A stretch of 64,000 bases of DNA from Poriferisodalis sp965198245 (GTDB lineage Bacteria; Actinomycetota; Acidimicrobiia; Acidimicrobiales; Poriferisodalaceae): positions 2,418,001 to 2,482,000 of the forward strand of contig NZ_OZ240249.1 in NCBI RefSeq assembly GCF_965198245.1, read 5' to 3'. The translations under genes were made by a program, and so were the position numbers. The notes beneath the pieces were generated by a model. The model worked only from the letters and a program-made list of their open reading frames with translations, was not told where the DNA came from and ran no database searches. Positions 17,706 to 26,004 of the stretch are shown here, one piece after another; the first letter of the stretch is position 1, and every line of letters begins with the position of its first letter.

Positions 17706-19618
17706 GTGGCCTCCTTCTGCGGCTGCTCGCCGCCCTCTGTTGCGCCCTGACTGCCGCCTGTCTCGCCGCCCTGACTGCCGCCCCGTTCGCCGCCGCCCTT
17801 GGAGCCCCGCTTGCCGCCCTGCTTGGCGGCTTGGGCCTGACGTTTCTGGATGTTCGCCCACTCGTCTCGCAGCCCGACAGTGCGGTGGAACAGCGAGGCC
17901 ACGGGGCTGTCCGACACGGGGCTGTCCGACACGGGGCTGTCCGACACGGGGCTGTCCGACACGGGGCTGTCGGCGCAGAAATAGCCGAGTCGCTCGAACT
18001 GCACCACGGTGCCAGCAGCAATATCCGCGATTGCCGGCTCTGCAACACCGGCAAGAACCTCCCGGGAGCTCGGATGCAGGTCGTCGAGGGGATCACCGGT
18101 GCGGTCACCTGGCAGTTCGGCATCGAAGAGCCGCTCATACAGCGCAGCAGTGATGGGCACGGCGTGCTGTGCGCTGACCCAGTGAATGGTGGCCTTGACC
18201 TTCCGGCCGTCCGGCGCCTGGCCGCCTGAGGTCTGCGGGTCATAGGTGCAGTGCACCTCGGCGACATTGCCCTCGTCGTCGGTCACTGCGTCGGTGCAAC
18301 GCGCGAAGTAGCCCGCCCGCAGCCGGACCTCCCGACCAGGCGTGAGCCGGAAGTACTTCGGCGGGGCCTCCAGCCGGAAGTCGTCCTGCTCGATCCACAG
18401 GGTCCCGCTGAAGGGCACCTGCCGGGTGCCCGCGGCCGGGTCCTCAGGATTATTGACCGCCTCCCGATACTCGGTGACGGGCACGCCGTCGTCATCAGCG
18501 GGCCAGTTGGTGATGACGAGCTTCAGCGGCCGCAGTACGGCCATACGGCGAGGCGCCACGGCATTCAGCTCCGTCCGCACGAACGATTCCAGCAGTTCGG
18601 GAGCATGGCGGCTGTTGGTACGCGCAACCCCGATAGAGGCGCAGAACTCCCGGATGGCTGCAGGGGGATACCCGCGCCGCCGCAGGGCTCGCAGCGTCGG
18701 CAGCCTGGGATCGTCCCAGCCGTCGGTATGGCCGCCCTCCACCAGCCGGCGCAGGATCCGCTTGGAGGTGATCGTGTGGTTTAGCTCCAGCCGGGCGAAC
18801 TCGGTCTGGTAGGGCCGCTCACCGGTATGGCCAAGCTCGCCCAGCGGCAGGTGCTCCAAATACCAGTCATAGAGCGCCCGGTTGTCTCGAAACTCCAGCG
18901 TGCACAGCGAATGAGTGACGCCTTCGACGGCATCGCTCTGGCCGTGCGCCCAGTCGTAGGTGGGGTAGATGCACCAGCGATCGCCGCTGCGGTAGTGATG
19001 CTCGTGCCGGATGCGGTACATCACGGGGTCGCGCATCTGCATGTTCTCGTGCTGCATGTCGACGCGGGCACGCAGCACCCGGCTGCCCTCGGGATGCCGG
19101 CCGGCTGCCATCTCGCGGAACAGGCGCAAGTTCTCGGTGACCGGCCGGTCGCGGTACGGGCTCTCCGTGCCTGCGCTGCCGAAGCCTCCGCGGCCAGCCG
19201 AGATGGCGTCCGCGTCCTGATCATCGACGTAGGCAAGGCCTCGCTCGATCAACAGCTCGGCCCATGCGTACAGCTGCTCGAAGTAGTCCGAGGCGTAACG
19301 GATCTCATGTGGCTCGAATCCGAGCCACCTCACGTCGTCAACGATGGCATCGACATACTCAGGGCTCTCGGTGGCCGGATTCGTGTCATCGAAGCGGAGG
19401 ACGCAGTGCCCGCCGAACTCGGAAGCGACGGTGAAGTCGAGACAGATGGCCTTGGCATGCCCGATGTGGAGGTACCCGTTCGGCTCCGGCGGAAAGCGGG
19501 TCTGCACTCGGCCCGCGAACCGCGCCGAGGCGAGGTCCGCTACGACAAGATCGCGAATGAAGTCGCGCCCGCTGCCGTCGTCTGGCTCAGGACTGATCTC
19601 GGCAGAGCGGGAGGGCAC
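17702..19618 (-). CDS. glnS: glutaminyl-tRNA synthetase
   Basis: Class I synthetase that charges tRNA-Gln directly. HIGH is YLHIGHAK near residue 51 in the context PPEPNGYLHIGHAKAICLDF; the KMSKS equivalent is TITSKRILRRL near residue 281. The anticodon-binding beta-barrel region follows. Length is 638 aa, longer than typical. An in-frame 15-bp repeat gives five SDSPV units near residues 550-573, and the C-terminal 40 residues are a Gly/Lys/Ser/Gln-rich tail. Most actinobacteria make Gln-tRNA through GatCAB, so a GlnRS here suggests lateral acquisition (inference). The start is GTG 19618; the SD-to-start spacing is short, so the start is uncertain. Confidence 0.94.
   Translation of the reverse strand: MPSRSAEISPEPDDGSGRDFIRDLVVADLASARFAGRVQTRFPPEPNGYLHIGHAKAICLDFTVASEFGGHCVLRFDDTNPATESPEYVDAIVDDVRWLGFEPHEIRYASDYFEQLYAWAELLIERGLAYVDDQDADAISAGRGGFGSAGTESPYRDRPVTENLRLFREMAAGRHPEGSRVLRARVDMQHENMQMRDPVMYRIRHEHHYRSGDRWCIYPTYDWAHGQSDAVEGVTHSLCTLEFRDNRALYDWYLEHLPLGELGHTGERPYQTEFARLELNHTITSKRILRRLVEGGHTDGWDDPRLPTLRALRRRGYPPAAIREFCASIGVARTNSRHAPELLESFVRTELNAVAPRRMAVLRPLKLVITNWPADDDGVPVTEYREAVNNPEDPAAGTRQVPFSGTLWIEQDDFRLEAPPKYFRLTPGREVRLRAGYFARCTDAVTDDEGNVAEVHCTYDPQTSGGQAPDGRKVKATIHWVSAQHAVPITAALYERLFDAELPGDRTGDPLDDLHPSSREVLAGVAEPAIADIAAGTVVQFERLGYFCADSPVSDSPVSDSPVSDSPVSDSPVASLFHRTVGLRDEWANIQKRQAQAAKQGGKRGSKGGGERGGSQGGETGGSQGATEGGEQPQKEAT
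17901..17970. repeat. 15-bp in-frame tandem repeat inside glnS
   Basis: Five copies of acggggctgtccgac (starts 17901, 17916, 17931, 17946, 17961; the last copy diverges). They encode consecutive Ser-Asp-Ser-Pro-Val units in GlnRS. The frame is preserved. Confidence 0.88.
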
Positions 19619-19624
19619 GGCTCC

Positions 19625-20524
19625 TCAGGCAGCGACGGTGACGTGCGGCGGCGGCCAGATGCCTGCGACGATGCCGGCCTCGACCAGGTAGCCCATGATG
19701 CGCTCGAGACGGCCCAAGAGGGCCTCAAGTTCGTCCGCTGGCAGTGCGTCGGCTGCGGCGCAAGACAGCCGGTCCGTGTCGTGCTCGACGGCTCGGCGTG
19801 CAGCGTTGCCGTCGGGGGTCTGCTCGCCGTCGGCGGTGATCCAGCCCCGGTCGACGAGCCGCTGGCACGCGGCATCCCACTCGTCTGCGTTCCAGCCGCG
19901 GATCTTCTGGATGGTGGCACCGTTGCCGTGGCCGCCCGTGGTCATCATCACGTGGCACTCGACGGGGTCGAGATCGCCGGCGGCGAGCGCGATGTTGTGG
20001 CCGTCGAAGCGGAACTCGCGCAGCAGCGTGCAGCCGTGCCAGAGGTCCATGACGTCCCCGCCGCCGGTGCTGTCGCTCGGCCACGGTTCCGATGTCCACC
20101 CTGCATAGAGCGGTCGTGCCCCGATGGGCAGATCGCCTGCGAAGCTGCGCAGCGCGGCTGCAGCCGCGGCGATATCGCCCGGATCCGGGTACTCGCCCAA
20201 GGCCCGTTGCATCGAGGCGGTCGTGAACTCCAGCTGCCGGGCACGGACGGCGTCTGGCTCCATGATGTCCCAGCAGCCCGGCACCGCTCGCTCCACCATG
20301 CGAGGAGCGAAGTTGTAGAACACCGCGGTCACGGTCGCTGCGCTGGGCCTGCCCATCGGCGCCGAGCGATACGCGAAGTACGCATGCCACCAGCCCTTGA
20401 AACCGTCGTCGTTGAATCCGTAGATCTCCGGTGAGTAGTAGGCCACCGTGTGGATCGGCTCGACCGTGCGGCCCAAGCGCCGGATCGGGCTTCGACGGTC
20501 TTCAGTACGGGGAATCTCGCCCAT
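19625..20524 (-). CDS. SCO6745-family protein
   Basis: A 299-aa protein of a family widespread in actinobacteria. Recognisable segments are VEPIHTVAYYSPEIYGFNDD, GWWHAYFAYRSAPMGRPSA, VTAVFYNFAPRMVERAVPGCWD and DLWHGCTLLREFRFDGHNIAL. No biochemical role is established that I know of. No signal peptide or membrane segments. ATG 20524 is used; a longer upstream frame overlaps the divergent promoter region. It is first in a minus-strand set followed after 6 nt by glnS and then the SDR gene, so the three probably share a transcript. Confidence 0.82.
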   Translation of the reverse strand: MGEIPRTEDRRSPIRRLGRTVEPIHTVAYYSPEIYGFNDDGFKGWWHAYFAYRSAPMGRPSAATVTAVFYNFAPRMVERAVPGCWDIMEPDAVRARQLEFTTASMQRALGEYPDPGDIAAAAAALRSFAGDLPIGARPLYAGWTSEPWPSDSTGGGDVMDLWHGCTLLREFRFDGHNIALAAGDLDPVECHVMMTTGGHGNGATIQKIRGWNADEWDAACQRLVDRGWITADGEQTPDGNAARRAVEHDTDRLSCAAADALPADELEALLGRLERIMGYLVEAGIVAGIWPPPHVTVAA

Positions 20525-20666
20525 CGACGCTCCTGTTGTCTGTGCGTTCGTGCACGAACAGCTTCGGTTGGGCCGTTCGCGGTCGCCGCAATGGTATGGC
20601 GCAGCGGCCTCGTGCGCGGTGCTCTGCACTGCTCGCAGGCAGGCGCACGGAACTACGGTTTCGACG

Positions 20667-21137
20667 ATGACCGTTCACGGAATGCAGCACGAAGCCACCG
20701 TCGAGATCGCCGCCACGCCAGAAGCCGTCTTCGCCATGGTTTCCGACGTGCCGCGCATGGGGGACTGGAGCCCCGAGAACGCCGGAGCCGACTGGACCAG
20801 CGGCACGCCAGGAGCCGAGGGTTCCACGTTCGAAGGGCACAACCGCATCGGCGAACAGGAGTGGAGCGTGCCGTGCACCGTCACCGTGGCGCAGCCCGGC
20901 GAGTGCTTCGAATGGGTGACCCGGCCAGAGGATCCCGAAGGCCCCTATGTGCGCTGGACCTACCGCATGGCGTCCAACGATGCGGGCGGCACGAGGTTGA
21001 CCGAAGCCTGGGACGTCCTGTCGCTGCCGCCCACCTTGCAGCCGCTCAGCGCCGAGCAGCTGGCGGCGCGTGCCGATGTAGTCCGTGCCGGTATGGCCAC
21101 GACCCTCGCTGCCATCAAGGCCGCCGCCGAGGGGTAG
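20667..21137 (+). CDS. SRPBCC-family protein
   Basis: A START/Bet v1-like helix-grip protein, 156 aa (ATG 20667). The start region MTVHGMQHEATVEIAATPEAVFAMVSDV is the classic first strand plus helix of SRPBCC polyketide-cyclase-like proteins; GDWSPENAGADW follows, and a long C-terminal helix (LAARADVVRAGMATTLAAIKAAAE) closes the ligand cavity. The ligand is unknown. It is divergent from the SCO6745-like gene and convergent with the lipoprotein nuclease, sharing a 39-bp repeat with it. Confidence 0.85.
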   Translation: MTVHGMQHEATVEIAATPEAVFAMVSDVPRMGDWSPENAGADWTSGTPGAEGSTFEGHNRIGEQEWSVPCTVTVAQPGECFEWVTRPEDPEGPYVRWTYRMASNDAGGTRLTEAWDVLSLPPTLQPLSAEQLAARADVVRAGMATTLAAIKAAAEG

Positions 21138-21138
21138 C

Positions 21139-21255
21139 GCTCGGGCTGCCGAGGACTGGCAGCCGCAGAGGTGGAGTGCTCGGGCTGCCGAGGACTGGCA
21201 GCCGCAGTGGGGTAGCGCTCGGGCTGCCTAGGACTGGCAGCCGACGCCGTTGCCG
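21139..21255. repeat. 39-bp tandem repeat spanning two convergent stop codons
   Basis: Units start at 21139, 21178 and 21217 (gctcgggctgcc-gaggactggcagcc core). The last copy contains the stop of the DUF1524 nuclease gene (minus strand, Cys-Gln-Ser-stop). The boundary between copies reproduces ggggtagc, which includes the SRPBCC stop. In the two outer copies the nuclease TAG has become TCG. It is a gene-end duplication like those at ileS, caiB and thiolase. Confidence 0.88.
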
Positions 21256-22664
21256 TCCCGGTCGAGACGGTACGGGTCCTCGCCGATGACCTTGACCATC
21301 ACCGGCTTCTGGGCGGCCGTCAAGTCGCCGCAGTTGATCGCATCGCCGGGAAGGTTCGGCAGGCACGGTTCGTAGGCGGGGTGGCAGTCGTTACCGGCAC
21401 TGGCGTTCTCGGCGGCGTCCGTAGATTCGCCGTCCCCTGGTTCGCCCTCGCCCGCTTCGGCTTCGTCTGCTTCGGCTTGGTCTGCTTCGGCTTCGTCTGC
21501 TACGGCTTCGTCTGTTGTGGAGTCTTCGGGTTCCCCCGTCAGTGATGTCGTCGCTGCCGGTTGTGGGGCGCTGAAGTCGAATTCGCCTCCGGTGCACGAG
21601 TCGAGTGCGTCATCGAGAACTCGTTGCTCGACGGAGTCAACAGCGAGATCCCAACGAGCCTTCACTGCGACCCAATCTGCTGCGTACTGGCATCGGTAGG
21701 CGTCTTCGGGAGGCCACCACTGCGCAGGATCCCGAGCGCTCTTGCTGCGGTTGGACGACGCCGTGACGGCAATGAGCGAGCGGGGATCGCCGAGATCGTT
21801 GGCGAATCGGGTCCAGGTGTCGGCGGTCCATCGGTACCCGCCGGATTCCCACGCCTCGGCAAGGGGCACCATGTGGTCGATGTCGAAGTCCGATGCCGAG
21901 CTCACGCTGACGTTGTCGTACAGCGACAGCCAAGTGCTATCGGGACGTCGCTCCGCTGCGAGGACTCGGTCTCGGGTGGAGCGTCCGTTGCTGTAGAGCC
22001 AGCCGCCAAACACGGCATCGCGGTCGTAGCCCCGACGTTGCTCAGCTTCGACTCGCAACCGCTCGAACAGGCCGATGACGCTCCTGCGCCGCTCGAGGTC
22101 AGCGGCTTCGGCTTCAGGATCCCGAATGCTCGCATCAGGAAACGTGACCGGTGGCAGCACTTGTGTGCCGTCGTCGCTGGTAGCTGCACCTTCCTCGCCC
22201 GAGTCGGCACCTCCCTCGCCCGAGGCCGCGCCATCCCCGGCCGAGGCCGCGCCATCCCCGGCCGTGGCCGCGCCGCCCTCGCCTGAGGCCGCGCCATCCC
22301 CGGCCGTGGCCGCGCCTTCGTCGCCCGTGGCCGCGCCGCCCTCGCCGGCGGCAGAGTCTGAAGGGGCAGTGTCTGAACGGTCTGGTGTAGCAGCGGAGGC
22401 AGTGTCTGAAGGGGCAGTGTCTGAAGGGGTTGTCCCGCCTGTGGCTTCCGAGCGCGAGGTGGCGTCCGCAGCAGGCTGCTGCGTGACGATCGGTGAGTCT
22501 GAATTTGTCGAGCTGGCCCGGGCAGTCTCGACGTCGGGTTGGCTTCGGGACGTATCGGGGGCCGGGGCGCACGCGGCCAGCGCGAGAACGGCGCCAACGA
22601 GGCAGGCTCCGATGGGAGATCGCTGGACCTCAGCAGGGACACGGTTCGATGTGTGCGCCCGCAT
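21228..22664 (-). CDS. lipoprotein HNH nuclease (DUF1524) with excalibur domain
   Basis: A 478-aa secreted protein. The signal peptide ends in a lipobox (VLALAACAPAPD; Cys near residue 32), so it should be lipidated by Lgt and cut by LspA. Residues about 40-140 are a low-complexity Asp/Ser/Ala/Gly stalk built from short repeats (AATAGDGAASGEGG type). The DUF1524 nuclease core has DIDHMVPLAEAWESGG, NRSKSARDPAQWWPP and YRCQYAADWVAVKARW. The C-terminal excalibur-type domain ends NCGDLTAAQKP and RLDRDGNGVGCQS, a calcium-binding pattern. It probably degrades extracellular DNA for nutrition or defence; that role is inference. Confidence 0.88.
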   Translation of the reverse strand: MRAHTSNRVPAEVQRSPIGACLVGAVLALAACAPAPDTSRSQPDVETARASSTNSDSPIVTQQPAADATSRSEATGGTTPSDTAPSDTASAATPDRSDTAPSDSAAGEGGAATGDEGAATAGDGAASGEGGAATAGDGAASAGDGAASGEGGADSGEEGAATSDDGTQVLPPVTFPDASIRDPEAEAADLERRRSVIGLFERLRVEAEQRRGYDRDAVFGGWLYSNGRSTRDRVLAAERRPDSTWLSLYDNVSVSSASDFDIDHMVPLAEAWESGGYRWTADTWTRFANDLGDPRSLIAVTASSNRSKSARDPAQWWPPEDAYRCQYAADWVAVKARWDLAVDSVEQRVLDDALDSCTGGEFDFSAPQPAATTSLTGEPEDSTTDEAVADEAEADQAEADEAEAGEGEPGDGESTDAAENASAGNDCHPAYEPCLPNLPGDAINCGDLTAAQKPVMVKVIGEDPYRLDRDGNGVGCQS

Positions 22665-22887
22665 CGTCGCGCAAGCTAGGCCGCCCCCGGGTGCTCGGGT
22701 GGGATACGAACTCCGAGATCGCTGAATCGCCCGGAGTGGGACCGACGAGCGACACCGTGACCTGCGGCTTTGCGTTCTCGGGCCGACGATCCGGGCAATT
22801 GCTCAGCGGGCGCCCGAGAAACAGTGTTGCGCCAAACCCGCCGTGTCTCCTCTGGCATGTGTTGACGAAATTCGAGCGCGCGAGTGT

Positions 22888-22916
22888 TTGCATTTGAGAA
22901 CGTATGTATGTATACT
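22888..22916 (+). promoter_or_regulatory. sigma-70-type promoter for a leaderless DUF222/HNH transcript
   Basis: TTGCAT (22888-22893) and TATACT (22911-22916) are separated by 17 bp. The ATG of the DUF222/HNH gene begins 6 nt after the -10 box, which predicts transcription starting at or next to the A of the ATG. There is no Shine-Dalgarno sequence, consistent with leaderless translation, which is common in actinobacteria. Confidence 0.6.
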
Positions 22917-22922
22917 TGCCTT

Positions 22923-24140
22923 ATGTTGCTGGAGGCCCCGCCAGTTCGCCCCGATGGCGATGCTGCTGTGCTGGTTGCCGCGACTGCCGGTGGGGCCCAG
23001 TCCCACAGTGGCAGTGTCGATGACGGTCCCGTCGACGCAGTCGACCTCGGAATGCTGAAGCACGGCGACTTGGTCGATGAGTTGGTGGATCTGGTGGCGG
23101 AGCGTGCCCGGTTGGAGGGCCGATATGTCGCTCTGCTCGGCGAGCTGGTGTCCCGGGATGGTGCGCAGTCGGCTGCGTGGCAGCTGCGTGAGTACACGCG
23201 GATGAACTCAGCGCAGGCTCGCAGTGAGGCACGGCTGGCCGAAGCTCTTGTCGAGCACGAATTCACCGACACACTCGATGCGCTGTCCGCGGGTGAGATC
23301 CAGATATCTCATGCCAAGGTGATTGCTCGGGAGTCGCCGAAGAAGCACCGTCGCGACGAGGAAGAGTTCCTCGAGCTGTGCCGCGCGCATCCCTCCGATG
23401 TGGTTGCCCGTCACACGCTGGCCTATGAGAGCTTGCAGGTGTTTGCCGACCTCGAAGCCGCAGCCGCAGCCAACGATCGCACTCCGGTCGATGCCGAGCT
23501 GTCGCTGCAGCGCGAGGAGCGTCGCTGCTCGATGCTCCTCGGCGATGACGGGATGTGGCATCTGCGAGCCGATCTGGACTTCATCAGCGGCCGCGAACTC
23601 AGTTTGCAGCTTGCTGCGGCTGAGCGGGCGGTGCGGCAACGAGACGATGCCGGTGATCTCACCTATCCGCAGCGCAACGCAGACGCGTTGTGCGAATTGA
23701 TCCTGGGTCGCCAAAAGCCTCAGGCGAGCTTGGTGATCGTCGCCGACTACGACACGGTGTCGGGCGGTCTCGACAATCCTCGGCTCGACGATGGCACTCC
23801 GCTGTCGGCGAGACAGCTTGCCGAGTTTGCCGCTGATGCCAAGGTGCTGCCGGCGATGTTCAAGGCTGACTGGTCCGAGCTTGCCTTGGGGCGTGCCCGA
23901 AGCGCCAGCGAGGCGCAGCGCATCGTGCTGGCGATCCGGGACGGCGGCTGCATTGCTTGCGCCACCCATACCGAGCGCTGCCATGCCCACCACATCGAGC
24001 ACTACGAGGACGACGGGCTCACCGAGATTCCCAACTTGGCGATGCTGTGCGTGCCCTGCCATCTCGACCATCACCAACGCCACTGGGCCATCGACACACC
24101 GCCCGACGGCACACCGCGCCGCGCACCTCCCTGCGGATAG
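22923..24140 (+). CDS. DUF222/HNH endonuclease-like protein
   Basis: An intact 405-aa relative of the split gene at 13-16.5 kb. An N-terminal DUF222 helical region (LVDELVDLVAERARLEGRYVAL; MNSAQARSEARLAEALVEHEF; IQISHAKVIAR) is followed by a C-terminal HNH site: CIACATHTERCHAHHIEHY and LAMLCVPCHLDHHQRHW. These REP13E12-like proteins are multicopy in many actinobacteria and may be mobile or nuclease-like, but function is not established. ATG 22923 is chosen because the promoter ends 6 nt upstream; an in-frame upstream frame from 22884 would start before the promoter. Confidence 0.87.
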   Translation: MLLEAPPVRPDGDAAVLVAATAGGAQSHSGSVDDGPVDAVDLGMLKHGDLVDELVDLVAERARLEGRYVALLGELVSRDGAQSAAWQLREYTRMNSAQARSEARLAEALVEHEFTDTLDALSAGEIQISHAKVIARESPKKHRRDEEEFLELCRAHPSDVVARHTLAYESLQVFADLEAAAAANDRTPVDAELSLQREERRCSMLLGDDGMWHLRADLDFISGRELSLQLAAAERAVRQRDDAGDLTYPQRNADALCELILGRQKPQASLVIVADYDTVSGGLDNPRLDDGTPLSARQLAEFAADAKVLPAMFKADWSELALGRARSASEAQRIVLAIRDGGCIACATHTERCHAHHIEHYEDDGLTEIPNLAMLCVPCHLDHHQRHWAIDTPPDGTPRRAPPCG

Positions 24141-24401
24141 GCACGCATCGCTGCGGCGGGCCTGCGTTGCTCAACGACAGCCAGCTTGTGACGTGCCCCC
24201 CGCCGAATGGGCACGCATTGCGGGAGCAATCACGCCTGTTGCCGTGGACCGCGACCCGTGTCCGAAGTGCCTTCCGTGGCCGAAATGCGGAGCTCGGATC
24301 TGGAGGGGCGCATATGCACTGACCGGCGGGCATGCAGATCTGGAGACATATGCTCCGAACGAGAGCTGAGCTCGGGCTGTCGGGACTCGGGGAGAGTGCA
24401 C

Positions 24402-24827
24402 ATGGAAGCGATGGACCTGGGAAGCCTGAATTGGTGGGCGATCATCGTTGCGATCGTCTTCAATCAGACGCTGGGCGCCGCCTGGTACAGCATGCTCGCC
24501 AAGCCGTGGATGGCCGAAGTCGGCTTGACCGACGAGGACATGGAAGCGATGAAGGGCACCCCGCGCCAGTGGTACCCGTACGTCGTCGCAATCGTGCTGG
24601 CCCTGGTGTTCACGCTCGGCCTGGCACTGCTGGCGCAGGGCCTCGACGTCGACACTTTCGGCGAAGGGTTGGGCCTCGGCCTTCTGGTTGCGGTCGGCTT
24701 CGTGCTTACCTCGAACGGCATCAACTACACGTTCGAAGGCCGCAGCTTGCGGCTCTTCGCGATCAACGCCGGTTACCCGCTGATCTCGTACTGCGTGATC
24801 GGCGTGATGCTGGCTCTGTGGCGCTAG
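24402..24827 (+). CDS. DUF1761-like membrane protein
   Basis: A small integral membrane protein, 141 aa, with about four hydrophobic helices (WWAIIVAIVFNQTLGAAWYS; YVVAIVLALVFTLGLALLA; GLGLLVAVGFVLTSNGINY; AINAGYPLISYCVIGVMLAL). The N-terminal helix followed by MLAKPWMAE and the GRSLRLFAINAGYPL segment match DUF1761, a family of unknown function. ATG 24402 or the in-frame ATG 24411 can start it; no strong ribosome binding site is seen. Confidence 0.78.
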   Translation: MEAMDLGSLNWWAIIVAIVFNQTLGAAWYSMLAKPWMAEVGLTDEDMEAMKGTPRQWYPYVVAIVLALVFTLGLALLAQGLDVDTFGEGLGLGLLVAVGFVLTSNGINYTFEGRSLRLFAINAGYPLISYCVIGVMLALWR

Positions 24828-24849
24828 CCGACAGCGCCGATGGGCAGTC

Positions 24850-25266
24850 TCAGTTCTCGGGATTGACGACGTCGATTCCGCAGCCCTCGAAGTCGCTCAC
24901 GTTCCTCGTTGCAATCGATGCGCCGACCGAGCGGGCAATGGCAGCTATCTGGCAGTCGGCCTGGCTAATTGGGTGGCCGACGGAACGGCGCGTCGCGGCG
25001 ATTGCTGCGAACGCCTGAGCTGCGTCGCTGTCGAAGGGCAAGACCCGTTCGGCGAACAGCACTTCGAAAGCATGTGCAGCCGCAGCGGTCAGTCCACGGC
25101 GCCGCGTTTCTTCGGGCAATATTGCAATGCCCGTGCGGATCTCTGCTTCCGTCACAGTAGTGACGTAAAGGTCATCAGTGAGCTGGCGGTCGATCCATGC
25201 CAGAACCTCAGACCGGGGATGCTCGCGCATGAGCTCGGAGACGACATTGGTGTCGAGAATCAACAA
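24850..25266 (-). CDS. PIN-domain toxin (VapC/FitB type)
   Basis: The 138-aa PIN ribonuclease probably cleaves RNA until bound by its antitoxin. Acidic active-site residues are visible: LDTNVVSEL (Asp), VTEAEIRTGI (Glu) and SQADCQIAAIARSVGA (Asp), with a late VSDFEGCGIDVVNP (Asp). The FitB-like form fits the FitA-like gene 11 nt upstream. The start is TTG 25266, shortly after GAGGG; no better start exists in frame. The pair is probably a stabilising type II toxin-antitoxin module. Confidence 0.9.
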   Translation of the reverse strand: MLILDTNVVSELMREHPRSEVLAWIDRQLTDDLYVTTVTEAEIRTGIAILPEETRRRGLTAAAAHAFEVLFAERVLPFDSDAAQAFAAIAATRRSVGHPISQADCQIAAIARSVGASIATRNVSDFEGCGIDVVNPEN

Positions 25267-25277
25267 CGTCGCGGCCC

Positions 25278-25523
25278 TCAGTCGAACTGCGGGGGTTCGC
25301 GCATGGGCTCCCTAGGTGGGATCTCCAGGTTCTCGACGCCGAAGGGTCTGAAGAGCCGATGGATGGCTGTACCCAGGTTCGTTGACGGCGCCGCATCTTC
25401 GTTTAACGCTGCCTTGAGGATGTCGCGAGCTTCTTGCTCCATCGAGCGACCATGCTCTGCTGCGCGTATGCGCAGTCGTCGCTTCAGCCCATCGTCAAGA
25501 TTGCGCACTGTGATACTGGCCAT
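25278..25523 (-). CDS. ribbon-helix-helix antitoxin (FitA type)
   Basis: An 81-aa antitoxin. The N-terminal MASITVRNLDDGLKRRLRIRAAEHGRSMEQEARDIL is a ribbon-helix-helix DNA-binding domain of the FitA/Arc type; the C-terminal half (FRPFGVENLEIPPREPMREPP) should wrap the toxin. ATG 25523 is chosen because longer upstream frames are not conserved-looking and a promoter lies at 25551-25579. A GGAGAC sequence precedes the ATG. It is expected to autoregulate the operon together with the toxin. Confidence 0.88.
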   Translation of the reverse strand: MASITVRNLDDGLKRRLRIRAAEHGRSMEQEARDILKAALNEDAAPSTNLGTAIHRLFRPFGVENLEIPPREPMREPPQFD

Positions 25524-25550
25524 GAACCCGTCTCCGTATCTCTTGTATGC

Positions 25551-25579
25551 AGAGTATGCATTGACAGCATTGCAATCAA
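25551..25579 (-). promoter_or_regulatory. candidate promoter/operator of the toxin-antitoxin operon
   Basis: On the minus strand TTGATT (25574-25579) and TACTCT (25551-25556) are 17 bp apart. The direct repeat TGCATAC overlaps and follows the -10 box, a plausible antitoxin operator. The promoter lies about 28 bp upstream of the antitoxin ATG. Confidence 0.45.
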
Positions 25580-25733
25580 CACGCCCATAGCGCTGTGACA
25601 GTTCTGGGATTGGTGTCGTCAGCGAGCGCGCTCGGGCGATGACTGACAACCCCAACGAGTTGCGTTCATTGGCGACTCGCATAAACGACTCATTGGATAT
25701 CCATCTAATGGATAAGCAATTGGCCCCTTTTGC

Positions 25734-25865
25734 ATGGAGTACTTGCGACGGCATGCAGATGCACGGTTGGCACATCTGCTGTCCATCCATCCCGCTTGTG
25801 TGATCGAGGGCATCAGAGGCGTCGGAAAGACCAGCACGGGCGCGCGCGTCGCCGCCTCATTCTGA
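25734..25865 (+). pseudogene. 5' remnant of an ATPase gene (DUF4143/AAA-like)
   Basis: Forty-three codons from ATG 25734 read MEYLRRHADARLAHLL... and include a Walker A segment (VIEGIRGVGKTSTGARVAAS) before a stop. That matches the start of AAA/DUF4143 ATPases that carry a GxxGVGKT loop near residue 30-40. The remaining several hundred residues are absent, so this is a fragment. From 25866 to 26004 I see no gene. It lies between the toxin-antitoxin pair and the phosphotransferase gene. Confidence 0.6.
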
Positions 25866-26004
25866 TTGGATCGTTAAGGGCTGCGGTTACCGCCGATATC
25901 CATGCCGCATTCGCAGCCGCCGATCACTTCGAGACTGCTGCGGTGCTCGCGGGCGACCGCCGCCGGCTGGGCGTGCTGCTGGTTCGGCGCTACTCGTCGA
26001 ACAG

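Noticed and set aside
19625..20434. Large plus-strand ORF (535 aa, 18827-20434) opposite glnS and the SCO6745-like gene
   Set aside because: It is antisense to two well-supported genes and has no recognisable domain.
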